From Salinimicrobium profundisediminis (GTDB taxonomy: Bacteria; Bacteroidota; Bacteroidia; Flavobacteriales; Flavobacteriaceae), in NCBI RefSeq assembly GCF_026241755.1, contig NZ_JAPJDA010000012.1, forward strand, positions 11,695-75,694: a DNA stretch of 64,000 bases, read 5' to 3'. Under the pieces are notes generated by a model that had not been told where the DNA came from, searched no databases, and worked only from the letters and a program-made list of their open reading frames with translations. A program made the position numbers and the translations under genes. Every line of letters begins with the position of its first letter. Positions within the stretch are counted from its first letter, which is position 1. This document shows positions 34,806 through 42,646 of this stretch, piece by piece.

Positions 34806-35245
34806 AATTCAGTAGGTGTTTTGTACATCACAATATGCATGCACACGTTTGGGATCATAAAGGCAGGGCCTGTAGTTGAATATCCATACTTTTTATAGAA
34901 TTCCACGGCAGTTTCGCGCGCATTGAACCACAGTAAAGTATTCGGATTTCTACTTTTCAAGATTTCTTCCCCCTTATGAAGCAATTTTTCTCCCAGTTTC
35001 TGGTTGCGGTGAGAAGGCAGTACGGCCATTCCTCTAAGCTGGTACTGTATTGGGGTTTCAAAAATGGCATTTTTACGGGCTACAAAAGTGGCAACCGCCA
35101 CTACTTGTTCTTCCTCAAAAAACCCCAGGTGAATGGTGTCTTCTTCGAGATCGCCCTCAAAAAAGCACTCTTTTAAAGGTCGGCCGGGGCGTAGTACTTC
35201 CTGGCGGACCTTATAAGTTTCTTCGGCTGATATTTGGCGGATCAT
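34802..35245 (-). CDS. GNAT family N-acetyltransferase
   Basis: The 147-residue protein has a GNAT fold with the acetyl-CoA pyrophosphate loop in LRGMAVLPSHRNQKLGEKLLHKG and a C-terminal EFYKKYGYSTTG. The substrate is unknown. It overlaps the L,D-transpeptidase gene by 4 nt and directly abuts the short GNAT gene upstream. A palindrome copy lies in its middle and encodes KNAIFE, between two core strands. Confidence 0.88.
   Translation of the reverse strand: MIRQISAEETYKVRQEVLRPGRPLKECFFEGDLEEDTIHLGFFEEEQVVAVATFVARKNAIFETPIQYQLRGMAVLPSHRNQKLGEKLLHKGEEILKSRNPNTLLWFNARETAVEFYKKYGYSTTGPAFMIPNVCMHIVMYKTPTEL
35060..35074. repeat. Palindrome copy AAAAATGNCATTTTT (exact) inside a coding region
   Basis: Exact copy with N = G, inside the GNAT gene at 34802-35245. 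Confidence 0.9.
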
Positions 35246-35542
35246 TTATCCTTCGGTGGCCTGCACCTCCCGGTACTCCTCATGCCTTTCAAATTGTTTT
35301 GCGGCATAAGCGCAAAGAGGATCTATCTTGATCTCTTTTTCTTTGGCGAAGTCAACACTGTGTTTTACGAGGCTACTGGCCAGGCCTTCGCCGCTATATT
35401 TTGGATCGGTTTCGGTATGATCAATGGTCATGATCTGGTTGTCTTTCAGAGTATAGGTGAGTTCAGCCACAATTTCGCCGTCATCTTCAATGTAGAACAT
35501 CCCTTTTCCGTCTGTTTCTTTATGCTGAATATCTTTGTTCAT
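35246..35542 (-). CDS. Short GNAT-related N-acetyltransferase (NATD1/YidJ-like)
   Basis: The 98-residue protein belongs to the small GNAT subgroup with a C-terminal catalytic-type cysteine (DPLCAYAAKQFERHEEY). The core is MFYIEDDGEIVAELTYTL, IDHTETDPKYSGEGLASSLVKHSVDFA, containing the acyl-CoA loop. The acceptor is unknown. It abuts the next GNAT gene with no gap and starts 1 nt after clpP. Confidence 0.88.
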   Translation of the reverse strand: MNKDIQHKETDGKGMFYIEDDGEIVAELTYTLKDNQIMTIDHTETDPKYSGEGLASSLVKHSVDFAKEKEIKIDPLCAYAAKQFERHEEYREVQATEG

Positions 35543-35543
35543 T

Positions 35544-36104
35544 TTATCCTTTTTGAATTATTTCGTCTACAATTCCGTAGTCTACAGATTCTGATGCATT
35601 CATCCAGTAGTCACGGTTGAAGTCTTTATAAATGCGTTCATAAGGCTGGCCGCAATTGTCGGCAAGAATTTGAGCGCTTTGTTCTTTGATCTTTAATATT
35701 TCGGCAGCCTGAATTTCAATATTGGAAGCCTGCCCCTGCGCACCTCCGCTTGGCTGGTGGATCATCACCTTGGCGTGCGGCTGAATGAATCTTCGTCCTT
35801 TAGCCCCGGCCGAAAGTAGGATTGATGCCATAGATGCGGCCAGGCCTGTACAAATGGTAGAAACCGGGCTGTTGAGGCTCAGCATCGTATCATAGATTGC
35901 AAAGCCCGATGTTACGTATCCTCCCGGACTGCTTATATAGAATTGTATTTCATCATCTCCCGTGGCATCCAGGTACATCATTCTTTCAATAACATGTTTT
36001 GCAGTTTTCTCGTTCACTGTGCCCCAAAGAAAAATTTTGCGTTCGTTGAGTAGGGACTGTTCTATGCGGTCCTGAATTTTTCCGGGTTTATCTGTGTCTT
36101 TCAT
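35544..36104 (-). CDS. clpP: ATP-dependent Clp protease proteolytic subunit
   Basis: With the start at ATG 36104 (MKDTDKPGKIQDRIEQ, 186 residues) the protein is a little shorter than standard ClpP. The upstream open frame would run into the divergent GNAT promoter. Catalytic residues are present: Ser in CTGLAASMASILL, His in VMIHQPSGGAQGQASNIEI and Asp in DFNRDYWM. The serine loop has AASMAS, a small variation from AASMG. It makes the barrel-shaped peptidase that works with ClpX or ClpA-type ATPases. No ATPase gene is nearby, so this may be a secondary clpP. It heads a run with two GNAT genes and an L,D-transpeptidase. Confidence 0.92.
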   Translation of the reverse strand: MKDTDKPGKIQDRIEQSLLNERKIFLWGTVNEKTAKHVIERMMYLDATGDDEIQFYISSPGGYVTSGFAIYDTMLSLNSPVSTICTGLAASMASILLSAGAKGRRFIQPHAKVMIHQPSGGAQGQASNIEIQAAEILKIKEQSAQILADNCGQPYERIYKDFNRDYWMNASESVDYGIVDEIIQKG

Positions 36105-36120
36105 TGTGTTTTTTAAATGA

Positions 36121-36148
36121 TTGGTAGCTAAAAATATGACTATTTTTG
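36121..36148 (+). promoter_or_regulatory. Bacteroidota-type promoter for the GNAT gene
   Basis: TTG (36121-36123), 17 nt, then TATTTTTG (36141-36148, consensus TAnnTTTG). The predicted start of transcription falls at about 36153-36156. That excludes the upstream in-frame start codons and leaves almost no leader. Confidence 0.6.
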
Positions 36149-36162
36149 CAGAAAAGATGGGG

Positions 36163-36588
36163 ATGAACCTTGCATTTAACAAGATTTTAAAGGAAGAAAT
36201 TCCGCATATCCTGCCTATGGTACAGGAGTTAATGGGGCAGCAATTTTCAAACGAGATCCTTACCCAAAGGTTTTCTGAAATGTTTGATCAAAATTACGAA
36301 TGCTTTAAGATCACACATGATGAGCAAACGGTGGGTGTATTTGGGTTGTGGTTTATGACGCGGCATTATGCGGGGCGTTCTTGTGAACCCGATCATATTT
36401 TTATTAAGGAAGAATACCGAAGCAAAGGCGTAGGAAAAAGTTTATTTGAATTTATCTATAAATACGCGACCGAAAAAGGCTGTGAAACTTCAGAATTAAA
36501 CAGTTACGTTCAAAACTACCGAAGTCATAAGTTTTACCTCAATGAAGGTTATGAAATCAAAGGGTATCACTTTTTAAAAAAGCTGTAA
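36163..36588 (+). CDS. GNAT family N-acetyltransferase
   Basis: The protein has 141 residues from ATG 36163 (MNLAFNKILKEEIPHILPM). ATGs at 36136 and 36157 are also in frame, but the first lies in the promoter. The acetyl-CoA loop is in DHIFIKEEYRSKGVGKSLFEFIYKYA and the C-terminus has NSYVQNYRSHKFYLNEGYEI, typical of the family. Its acceptor is not known. It is divergent from clpP and is followed by the tRNA-Gly promoter. Confidence 0.85.
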   Translation: MNLAFNKILKEEIPHILPMVQELMGQQFSNEILTQRFSEMFDQNYECFKITHDEQTVGVFGLWFMTRHYAGRSCEPDHIFIKEEYRSKGVGKSLFEFIYKYATEKGCETSELNSYVQNYRSHKFYLNEGYEIKGYHFLKKL

Positions 36589-36595
36589 ATTTTTC

Positions 36596-36626
36596 TTGAG
36601 CAATAAAAACTTTCGATATATATTTG
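36596..36626 (+). promoter_or_regulatory. Promoter of tRNA-Gly
   Basis: TTG (36596-36598), 20 nt, then TATATTTG (36619-36626), an exact TAnnTTTG match. The tRNA begins 16 nt further on. Confidence 0.6.
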
Positions 36627-36641
36627 CAGAGCAATATCAAC

Positions 36642-36714
36642 GCGGGAGTAGCTCAGTTGGTAGAGCGTCAGCCTTCCAAGCTGAATGTCGCCGGTTCGAA
36701 CCCGGTCTCCCGCT
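36642..36714 (+). tRNA. tRNA-Gly (anticodon UCC)
   Basis: The 73-nt gene folds as a standard cloverleaf: acceptor GCGGGAG/CTCCCGC, D-arm with AGCTCAGTTGGTAGAGC, anticodon loop CTTCCAA with TCC at 36675-36677, and T-arm CCGGTTCGAACCCGG. CCA is not encoded. It reads GGA codons. A terminator follows at once, and the 3' half plus this terminator is duplicated 116 bp downstream. Confidence 0.98.
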
Positions 36715-36716
36715 CA

Positions 36717-36747
36717 AAGCCTCGACGACAGTCGGGGCTTTTTTTTT
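36717..36747 (+). terminator. Intrinsic terminator after tRNA-Gly
   Basis: AAAGCCTCGAC and GTCGGGGCTTT form a stem around GACA, followed by a run of T. Confidence 0.75.
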
Positions 36748-36861
36748 GCGGGAGATTGGGTGAGAAGCCTATCCCGAGCCCCTCGTCAGGCTCGGGATAA
36801 ACTCCGTCGAGGGGAACCCGGTCTCCCGCTCAAAGCCTCGACGAAAGTCGGGGGTTTTTTT
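36748..36861 (+). pseudogene. Chimeric tRNA-Gly remnant with inserted hairpin and duplicated terminator
   Basis: GCGGGAG (36748-36754) and CTCCCGC further right could form the same acceptor stem as the intact tRNA. From 36814 the sequence GAACCCGGTCTCCCGCTCAA and the following terminator repeat 36698-36747 with two mismatches. The D and anticodon arms are missing; in their place is a hairpin with the 10-bp arms ATCCCGAGCC and GGCTCGGGAT (36771-36798). It is either a decayed tRNA copy or a scar left by an element that used the tRNA 3' end. The rest of the gap to 37056 holds a perfect 16-bp palindrome TTCCGAAGCTTCGGAA (36893-36908) and no gene. Confidence 0.75.
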
Positions 36862-37056
36862 GCTGCTGCACGGATTACAAATCCGCGCCAACTTCCGAAG
36901 CTTCGGAAATTCCCTCGTTAGGTTACGAATGAACGCCATCTCATCTAAAGGGTTTAGTATAATTCTTCAACAGACTTCCCTTTTTACGAATCCCGGAAAT
37001 GATAGATTGATTAAATAATGGATTCGTTTAATTTTAAACCTTTTTTAGAATGATCC

Positions 37057-37878
37057 ATGAAGATAAAAAATCTAGCCGGCGTTCCCTTTGAAAATGTGCT
37101 TTCCTGCTTTCTTTCTGCTTTTGAAGGTTATTTTATAAAACTGCCCGAAGATCCTAACTACTGGTGGGAGCGATTCACCATTGCCCGTGTAAACTGGGAG
37201 CTCTCCTTTGGAATGTTTGATGAAGATGAGCTGGTGGGCTATATTATAAATTGTGTGGATCAACACCGGGAGTCACTTACAGCATATAACACCGGCACAG
37301 GAGTGCTAGCTAATTACCGCGGAAGGGCAATCGTAGATCAACTTTATGAACACGCTATTCCTGTTTTAAAGGTTCACGGAGTTGAAAAATGTCTGCTGGA
37401 AGTGATCTGTGAGAATGAAAGGGCTTTAAAAGTGTATAACCGCATAGGCTTCGAGATTACCCGACAACTCCGCAGCTTTACCGGATCTCTTCCTGAAACT
37501 TCTTCGGAAATTACCCTTCAAAAATGTCATTTTTCGCAGGTAATTCAGAGTGGGCTTTATGAGGAAGCGCTTTATTCCTGGGACCATACGGCCAAAGCTG
37601 TAGCATTGATGCAAAACCGGGTTCAAACCTGGTGTTTAGGAGATCCCGACTCTCCTGAAGCTTACCTGGTGATCGATAATGGCGGGAATATCATTCAATT
37701 GTTTTCAAAAAGAGATAATTACCCCGAGCTTCTGACTGCTGCAGGCTGGTTAGCAAAAGAAGTTAAGCTGAAAAATGTAAGTGCCGCAAGAGAGAGCCTG
37801 ATAAATACCCTTCAAAAATGGCATTTTTCGAATCCCGTAAACCAGTACGAGATGGAGATGGAAATCTCTTCCTTCTGA
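37057..37878 (+). CDS. GNAT family N-acetyltransferase, two-domain
   Basis: The 273-residue protein has a GNAT domain at about 1-145 (NTGTGVLANYRGRAIVDQLYEHAIPVLK as the acetyl-CoA loop; ICENERALKVYNRIGFEI). A second GNAT-like half follows (LVIDNGGNIIQLFSKRDNYPELLTAAGWLAK). Its substrate is unknown. Two exact palindrome copies (37520, 37814) lie in this one gene, 294 bp apart, and both encode LQK(C/W)HFS. They are therefore in the same reading frame at similar distances from the ends of the second half. Confidence 0.85.
   Translation: MKIKNLAGVPFENVLSCFLSAFEGYFIKLPEDPNYWWERFTIARVNWELSFGMFDEDELVGYIINCVDQHRESLTAYNTGTGVLANYRGRAIVDQLYEHAIPVLKVHGVEKCLLEVICENERALKVYNRIGFEITRQLRSFTGSLPETSSEITLQKCHFSQVIQSGLYEEALYSWDHTAKAVALMQNRVQTWCLGDPDSPEAYLVIDNGGNIIQLFSKRDNYPELLTAAGWLAKEVKLKNVSAARESLINTLQKWHFSNPVNQYEMEMEISSF
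37520..37534. repeat. Palindrome copy AAAAATGNCATTTTT (exact) inside a coding region
   Basis: Exact copy with N = T, coding for LQKCHFS in the GNAT gene at 37057-37878. Confidence 0.9.
37814..37828. repeat. Palindrome copy AAAAATGNCATTTTT (exact) inside a coding region
   Basis: Exact copy with N = G, coding for LQKWHFS near the C-terminus of the same GNAT protein. Confidence 0.9.
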
Positions 37879-37949
37879 GCTAATATTGGGACTTCAGGAA
37901 TTTTTTTTAACTTCAGCAGTAACACCTTTTAATTATAAACTTAAAAGTG

Positions 37950-38555
37950 ATGCAGACTGCTTATCCTCCAAATATATTACCCAGTGATGGGAAAAGTTAC
38001 TACTTCGGAAAAATACTTAACGAAAGTGAAGAGCAGCGTTTTTTCAATAATTTGCTGGATGAGGTGGCGTGGCAGCATGATGAGGTTATGATCTTTGGGA
38101 AGAAAATTGTTACCGCCCGAAAGACTGCCTGGTATGGCGACCGCGAATTTGAGTACACCTATTCAAAAATGACAAAAAAAGCAAAGCTCTGGATCCCGGA
38201 GTTATTAGAATTGCGAAAAAGGGTAGAGGAGGTGACGGGCCTGGAGTTCAATTCGTGCCTGCTCAATCTCTACCACAGCGGGGAAGAGGGAATGTCATGG
38301 CACAGTGATGCAGAAGCAGAGTTGGGAAAGCAGCCGGCAATAGCTTCTGTAAGCCTGGGTGTTGAACGTAGATTTGTTTTTAAGCACAAAACTTCAGCCG
38401 AAAAAATAGAACTTCAGCTTGAACCGGGCAGCCTTCTGCTTATGACCGGAGATACTCAGAAAAACTGGTTGCACAGCCTTCCGAAGTCAAAAAGAATTAA
38501 GGAGCCAAGGATCAATCTGACTTTCAGAAATATCAAAAGATTGAAAATCCGGTGA
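37950..38555 (+). CDS. alkB: AlkB-like 2-oxoglutarate/Fe(II) dioxygenase
   Basis: The 201-residue protein (ATG 37950; a GTG sits just before it) is an AlkB-type enzyme that removes alkyl groups from DNA or RNA bases using Fe(II) and 2-oxoglutarate. The iron ligands are in MSWHSDAEAELG (HxD) and WLHSLPKSKR (distal His). The 2-oxoglutarate Arg is in RINLTFRNIK. The substrate-side segment KIVTARKTAWYGDREFEYTYS is typical of the short bacterial AlkB/ALKBH2-like group. Its end overlaps the convergent glsA end by 23 nt. Confidence 0.93.
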   Translation: MQTAYPPNILPSDGKSYYFGKILNESEEQRFFNNLLDEVAWQHDEVMIFGKKIVTARKTAWYGDREFEYTYSKMTKKAKLWIPELLELRKRVEEVTGLEFNSCLLNLYHSGEEGMSWHSDAEAELGKQPAIASVSLGVERRFVFKHKTSAEKIELQLEPGSLLLMTGDTQKNWLHSLPKSKRIKEPRINLTFRNIKRLKIR

Positions 38556-39462
38556 GGGTAGTGAGGCGTTCGAGGGAAGCCATTCCCAACGCTGAATTTC
38601 CTTTGGGGTTCAACGGCGGACTCCATACTGCCACTGCAAACCTGTCGGGGTGAACAGCAACTATGCCGCCGCCCACGCCACTTTTTCCCGGCAGGCCCAC
38701 TTCAAAACTAAATTCCCCGGCTTCATCGTAAAATCCGCAGGTTTGCATGAGCGCATTAACCCTTTTTACCTGTCGGCCGGTGAGAAACTCTCTTTCAGAG
38801 CCTATGGTTGTACCGTTATTTGCGAAAATAATAAAAGCATTAGCCAGTTCCTGGCAAGACATGGCGATAGAGCACTGGTGAAAATAGAAATCGAGCACAT
38901 CTTCTACATCGTTCTCAATATTTCCGAAAGATTTTAGGTAGTTAACCATGGCGTAGTTACGGTAACCTTTAGACTGCTCGGAGGCGGCCACCACGGGATC
39001 AAAATCAATTTGGGGGTTTCCGGTTATTTCATGAAGAAAGGTGAGGAGTGCAGCCTTGGCATTACTAAAGGAAGATACCAGTACATCGGCTACTACAAGC
39101 GCTCCCGCGTTTATAAAAGGATTCCGGGGAATACCCGAATCGTTCTCGAGCTGCGAAAGAGAGTTAAAAGGGTCTCCCGAAGGTTCAACGCCCACCCGGT
39201 TCCACAGCTTATCTCCCATGACTTTCATGGCAAGGGAGAGGGTGAAAACCTTGGAAATTGACTGGATAGAAAAGCGTTCCTGGCTGTCGCCAAAGCAATA
39301 GTTACTTCCGTCAAGATCATAGAGGTGCATGCCAAATTTGTTCGATGGCACCTTGGCCAGTTCGGGGATGTAAGATGCCACTTTGCCCGACCGTGGCTGG
39401 TCTATAAATTCCTGGTTGATCTGGTTGAGGATCTTTTGGTAATCTACGCTAGTTGAGGTCAT
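38533..39462 (-). CDS. glsA: Glutaminase (beta-lactamase fold)
   Basis: The 309-residue enzyme hydrolyses glutamine to glutamate and ammonia. It has the serine motif SIQSISKVFTLSLA, NPFINAGALVVAD and SKGYRNYAMVNYLKSFGNI. The C-terminal GLPGKSGVGGGIVAV is also typical. It is a cytosolic enzyme of standard length. The 5' end overlaps the 3' end of pepE by 14 nt, so pepE and glsA are likely co-transcribed. Its 3' end runs into alkB from the other direction. Confidence 0.96.
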   Translation of the reverse strand: MTSTSVDYQKILNQINQEFIDQPRSGKVASYIPELAKVPSNKFGMHLYDLDGSNYCFGDSQERFSIQSISKVFTLSLAMKVMGDKLWNRVGVEPSGDPFNSLSQLENDSGIPRNPFINAGALVVADVLVSSFSNAKAALLTFLHEITGNPQIDFDPVVAASEQSKGYRNYAMVNYLKSFGNIENDVEDVLDFYFHQCSIAMSCQELANAFIIFANNGTTIGSEREFLTGRQVKRVNALMQTCGFYDEAGEFSFEVGLPGKSGVGGGIVAVHPDRFAVAVWSPPLNPKGNSALGMASLERLTTLTGFSIF

Positions 39463-40156
39463 TCAGCACTGTTTCCGGTTCTACTTCAAAGGGCTCTTTA
39501 TCGGCTTCAAAAATTCGGGCGGTAAGTGTTCCTTTAAGCTTAATGTCTTTTCCTTTTACTTCCAGCCAGCTCCCTTCGCGAAGGCCTATTACCGGTGGTG
39601 TATTGTGACGGTGAAATTCCATGATACGTGTTTCGCGGGTTTCCCCTTTGTGGGTTGATTTAGGATCGGGATCCAGGTAGTGCGGATTGATATTGAAAGG
39701 CACGAGCCCAAGGGTATTAAAGGATGGCGGGTACACAATAGGCATATCATTGGTAGTTTTCATTGTGAGCCCGGCAATATTAGTCCCGGCACTGGTACCC
39801 AGGTAAGGTTTTCCGTGGTTTACAGCCTCTTTAAGTACAGCAAGCAAATCGTGCCTGTAGAGCTGTTGTACAAGGAGAAAGGTATTGCCTCCACCGGTAA
39901 AAAATCCGTCAGCCTGTTTCACAGCCTCATGCGGAGAATCAAATTCGTGGATGCCTTTAATCTTAAGGCCTGCTTTTTCAAAAGCTTTTTGTGCAGTTGC
40001 AGTGTAATCTTCATGAGAGATTCCGCCGGGGCGGGCATAGGGAATAAACAGAATGTTGCTGCAGTCTCTAAAATGGCTTTTTAGGAGGGGCAGTAAATAT
40101 TCAAGATATTCCTGGTTGTGCAGGGTAGAAGTACTGGCAAGAATAAGATTTTTCAT
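39449..40156 (-). CDS. pepE: Peptidase E (S51 dipeptidase)
   Basis: The 235-residue S51 family peptidase cleaves Asp-X dipeptides. The catalytic Ser is in GTSAGTNIAGLT, and GFFTGGGNTFLLVQQL and NPHYLDPDPKSTHKGETRETRIMEFH carry other family residues, including the His. Length is typical of PepE. It is the first gene of the pepE-glsA pair. The ~230 bp upstream (40157-40385) hold no clear promoter box. Confidence 0.93.
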   Translation of the reverse strand: MKNLILASTSTLHNQEYLEYLLPLLKSHFRDCSNILFIPYARPGGISHEDYTATAQKAFEKAGLKIKGIHEFDSPHEAVKQADGFFTGGGNTFLLVQQLYRHDLLAVLKEAVNHGKPYLGTSAGTNIAGLTMKTTNDMPIVYPPSFNTLGLVPFNINPHYLDPDPKSTHKGETRETRIMEFHRHNTPPVIGLREGSWLEVKGKDIKLKGTLTARIFEADKEPFEVEPETVLNDLN

Positions 40157-40385
40157 GCGGCTTGTTTAGTAATTGATGTAAAATTAAAAAATATGACACA
40201 GGGAGATTCTAAAATTTGGCCAATTCTGAAGAGAAAGCAGGTTAAGATGGTAAATAAAATGGCTTGAACAAGGCTTCAGAGGCTAATGAATATATATTTT
40301 GGGTTGAAGGATATTTAACGAAAGTTTAGTCGGGAATTAAATTTTTATAAAGAATAGATTTTGTTCCTTTAAGAAAATCAGCATT

Positions 40386-41180
40386 ATGAAATCTTTATTA
40401 TCCTGTATTGTTTTCTTTATTTCCTTCACAGTTTTGTCTCAGGACAGAGTGCAGATCAATGGTAGTGTAACCCCGCCGGTAGGGGAGACGCCCCAGGGTA
40501 TTACCGTAGTGAACCGCACGGCCAAAAGTGCCACGGTGGTAAATGATCGGGGGAATTTTACCATAAGAGTGGTGGCCGGAGATACCTTACAGTTCTCGGC
40601 ACTTCAATTTCAGGATTTTTCAGTAGTGGTAGATGAAGGCGTTGTAGAGAACCGGCAGCTCAACGTTTTTATTTCTGAAGCAGTAACCGAACTACCGGAA
40701 GTTGTAGTGAGCCCGTATGATCTTTCAGGAAATGTAGAGGTAGATGTAAAGATTATTCCTGTGGTATCGACCGATCTCCCTACAAAATCTGCTGCAGAAA
40801 TTAATCCGTATAATCACACTTTTCGACCCGATTCACTGGTTTCTCCTCCCAATGCAGCTATGCGTAGTGGGATGATTTACAGCGGAATGAATTTTGCCAA
40901 CATCTTTAGGAATATTTTCACCTCTCGTGATGTCACGACAACGGTGGGCGGTGATGACGACCTTGATGAGCAAATTCTTCAACTTCATGATGATGAATTT
41001 TTCCAGGATCAGCTTAATATCCCGGAAGAGGATATATCAGATTTCATTTATTTTGCTGCAGATAATGGCATTACGGAAGAAATGCTGAAACCAAAGAATG
41101 AGATGTTGCTAATAGAGTTTCTAGTAGCGCAAAGCCAGAAATACAAACAGCAGAAGGCGAATTCTCCTTCTGAAGATTAA
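40386..41180 (+). CDS. Secreted CarboxypepD_reg-like protein, paralog 1
   Basis: The 264-residue protein has a signal peptide (MKSLLSCIVFFISFTVLSQ). A carboxypeptidase-regulatory-like beta-sandwich at about 22-110 (INGSVTPP...GITVVNRTAKSATVVNDRGNFTIRVVAGDTLQFSAL) follows. It continues with ELPEVVVSPYDLSGN, reminiscent of the region before a TonB plug, but no barrel follows. The C-terminal third ends in an acidic helical stretch (DDEFFQDQLNIPEEDISDFIYFAADNGI...LLIEFLVAQSQKY). The next gene is a paralog with the same layout. Function is unknown; the location is probably the periplasm. Confidence 0.8.
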   Translation: MKSLLSCIVFFISFTVLSQDRVQINGSVTPPVGETPQGITVVNRTAKSATVVNDRGNFTIRVVAGDTLQFSALQFQDFSVVVDEGVVENRQLNVFISEAVTELPEVVVSPYDLSGNVEVDVKIIPVVSTDLPTKSAAEINPYNHTFRPDSLVSPPNAAMRSGMIYSGMNFANIFRNIFTSRDVTTTVGGDDDLDEQILQLHDDEFFQDQLNIPEEDISDFIYFAADNGITEEMLKPKNEMLLIEFLVAQSQKYKQQKANSPSED

Positions 41181-41296
41181 GAGTTAAGAAAAAACACCCA
41201 GTAAAATTGACATTTTTGAGAGGTGAGTTTTAATATTTTTCTTTAATTATTACGCATTTGATGTAATTATGCCTGAATTTGGTCGTTATTTATAAT

Positions 41297-42097
41297 ATGA
41301 AGCATATCTACATTTTTATTTTGCTTTTCACCTCGTTTACGGCTGCTGCTCAATCTATAGGGGAAGTCGAAATTAAGGGAAGCATAAAAGTACCTGCGGA
41401 AGCTGACGCGCAGGGAATTTCGATCTACAACAAAACCACCGGGAAAGGTAGTGTTTCTAACAGGAATGGAGATTTTACGATTAGTGCGGGCTTAAATGAT
41501 TCTCTTTACATTTCGGCTGTACAATATAGAGATCTTCTGGTGGTAGTTGATAAGAATATGGTAAGTACGCAAATTTTGCAGGTAGAGATTACCGAAGATA
41601 TTAATGAACTTGCAGAAGTAGTAATAAAGCCTCATAACCTCACCGGAAACCTTGCAGCAGATCTTAAAAACATTCCCGTTTTAGAGCTAGACCTTCCCAC
41701 CTGGTCTGCCGCGGAAATCATGGGTATGGATTACACCTTTTCACCCGATGCCCAGACAGGTGTTACAAATCCGGGAATGTCGGCAAATATGGAATATGGT
41801 TTTCAGCCAATAAAGATCATTGGCGGCCTTGTAGATCTTGTAGCTCCGGCTCCAAAAGACAGGTCTCAGGAAATACGAAGAGCAAGGGCAGGTTATGACC
41901 TGCTTGAGCGGGAGTTGCTGAACCGGTATGACCACGAATTTTTTCAGGAGGTCTTAAAGATCGATAAGGAAGAGATCCTGGCTTTTATTGCCTATCTGCA
42001 CAAAAAAGGGGTATCTCACGCACTATTAGAAAAAGAAAACGAGCTACAGCTTTTAGACCTTATGGTGCTGCAAAGCACAGAATTTATGAAGCGGTAA
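41297..42097 (+). CDS. Secreted CarboxypepD_reg-like protein, paralog 2
   Basis: The start is set at ATG 41297 (MKHIYIFILLFTSFTAAAQ, 266 residues); a TTG six codons earlier is also open. It repeats the plan of the preceding gene: a beta-sandwich (IKGSIKVPAEADAQGISIYNKTTGKGSVSNRNGDFTIS), ELAEVVIKPHNLTGN, a variable middle, and the C-terminal DHEFFQEVLKIDKEEILAFIAYLHKKG...LLDLMVLQSTEF. The pair arose by gene duplication. Their shared C-terminal segment has no family I recognise. A decayed palindrome (41203-41217) lies between the two genes. Confidence 0.8.
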   Translation: MKHIYIFILLFTSFTAAAQSIGEVEIKGSIKVPAEADAQGISIYNKTTGKGSVSNRNGDFTISAGLNDSLYISAVQYRDLLVVVDKNMVSTQILQVEITEDINELAEVVIKPHNLTGNLAADLKNIPVLELDLPTWSAAEIMGMDYTFSPDAQTGVTNPGMSANMEYGFQPIKIIGGLVDLVAPAPKDRSQEIRRARAGYDLLERELLNRYDHEFFQEVLKIDKEEILAFIAYLHKKGVSHALLEKENELQLLDLMVLQSTEFMKR

Positions 42098-42467
42098 GGA
42101 AGGTTATTTCTAAAAAAGAATGAAGTTCTGTCTTATCATCAAAAATAACAGTTTCTAAAGTTCCATTGAGCTTCCTTAAAAGACGAAAAGCTCTTCCTGA
42201 AGTTGAGACGATCGGAGTTAGAAAAGGTCTTAAAAGCTTTCTGATTTAAAAATTTTCCACACTAGTGCAACTTATAGCAGTAGTATATCTGGAAGACCTT
42301 CAGCAGGTGCTCAAAAATGACTTTTTTGAGAGCCTGTTCCTTGATATAATTGCTGAAGTATAATTTTAATTCCCTGCACTTTCTTTAATAGTGAATGATG
42401 AGGCACCGACCTGTCATATGAATGTTTTTACATTTTATTTCTCGCACTTTCCCTCATTTTATTTAAG

Positions 42468-42479
42468 GCAATCGATTGC
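42468..42479. promoter_or_regulatory. Operator-like palindrome 1
   Basis: GCAATCGATTGC is a perfect 12-bp palindrome. It shares its AATCGATT core with the site at 42647, 180 bp downstream centre to centre. This layout fits a LacI-type repressor, but the protein is not encoded here. Confidence 0.5.
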
Positions 42480-42615
42480 ATAAAAGTATTTCCTCTTTAT
42501 CGATTTGTGGTATTGTTCCCTGACTTAAAATCGCTCTAAGTCGATTAATCCCCACATTTTTTAACACTGGTTTTACATCTGTATTAAATTTCTATTAATT
42601 TTATTTATGTAAAAA

Positions 42616-42646
42616 TTGCTTTTATTGATTCTTTTCTCTAGGTTTG
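42616..42646 (+). promoter_or_regulatory. Promoter of the susC-susD pectin locus
   Basis: TTG (42616-42618), 20 nt, then TAGGTTTG (42639-42646), a full match to TAnnTTTG. Its spacing equals that of the tRNA-Gly promoter in this window. Confidence 0.6.

Noticed and set aside
36685-36921. 78-residue open frame over the tRNA-Gly end and remnant
   Set aside because: It crosses the tRNA, terminator and hairpins. The protein is low-complexity with no family features.
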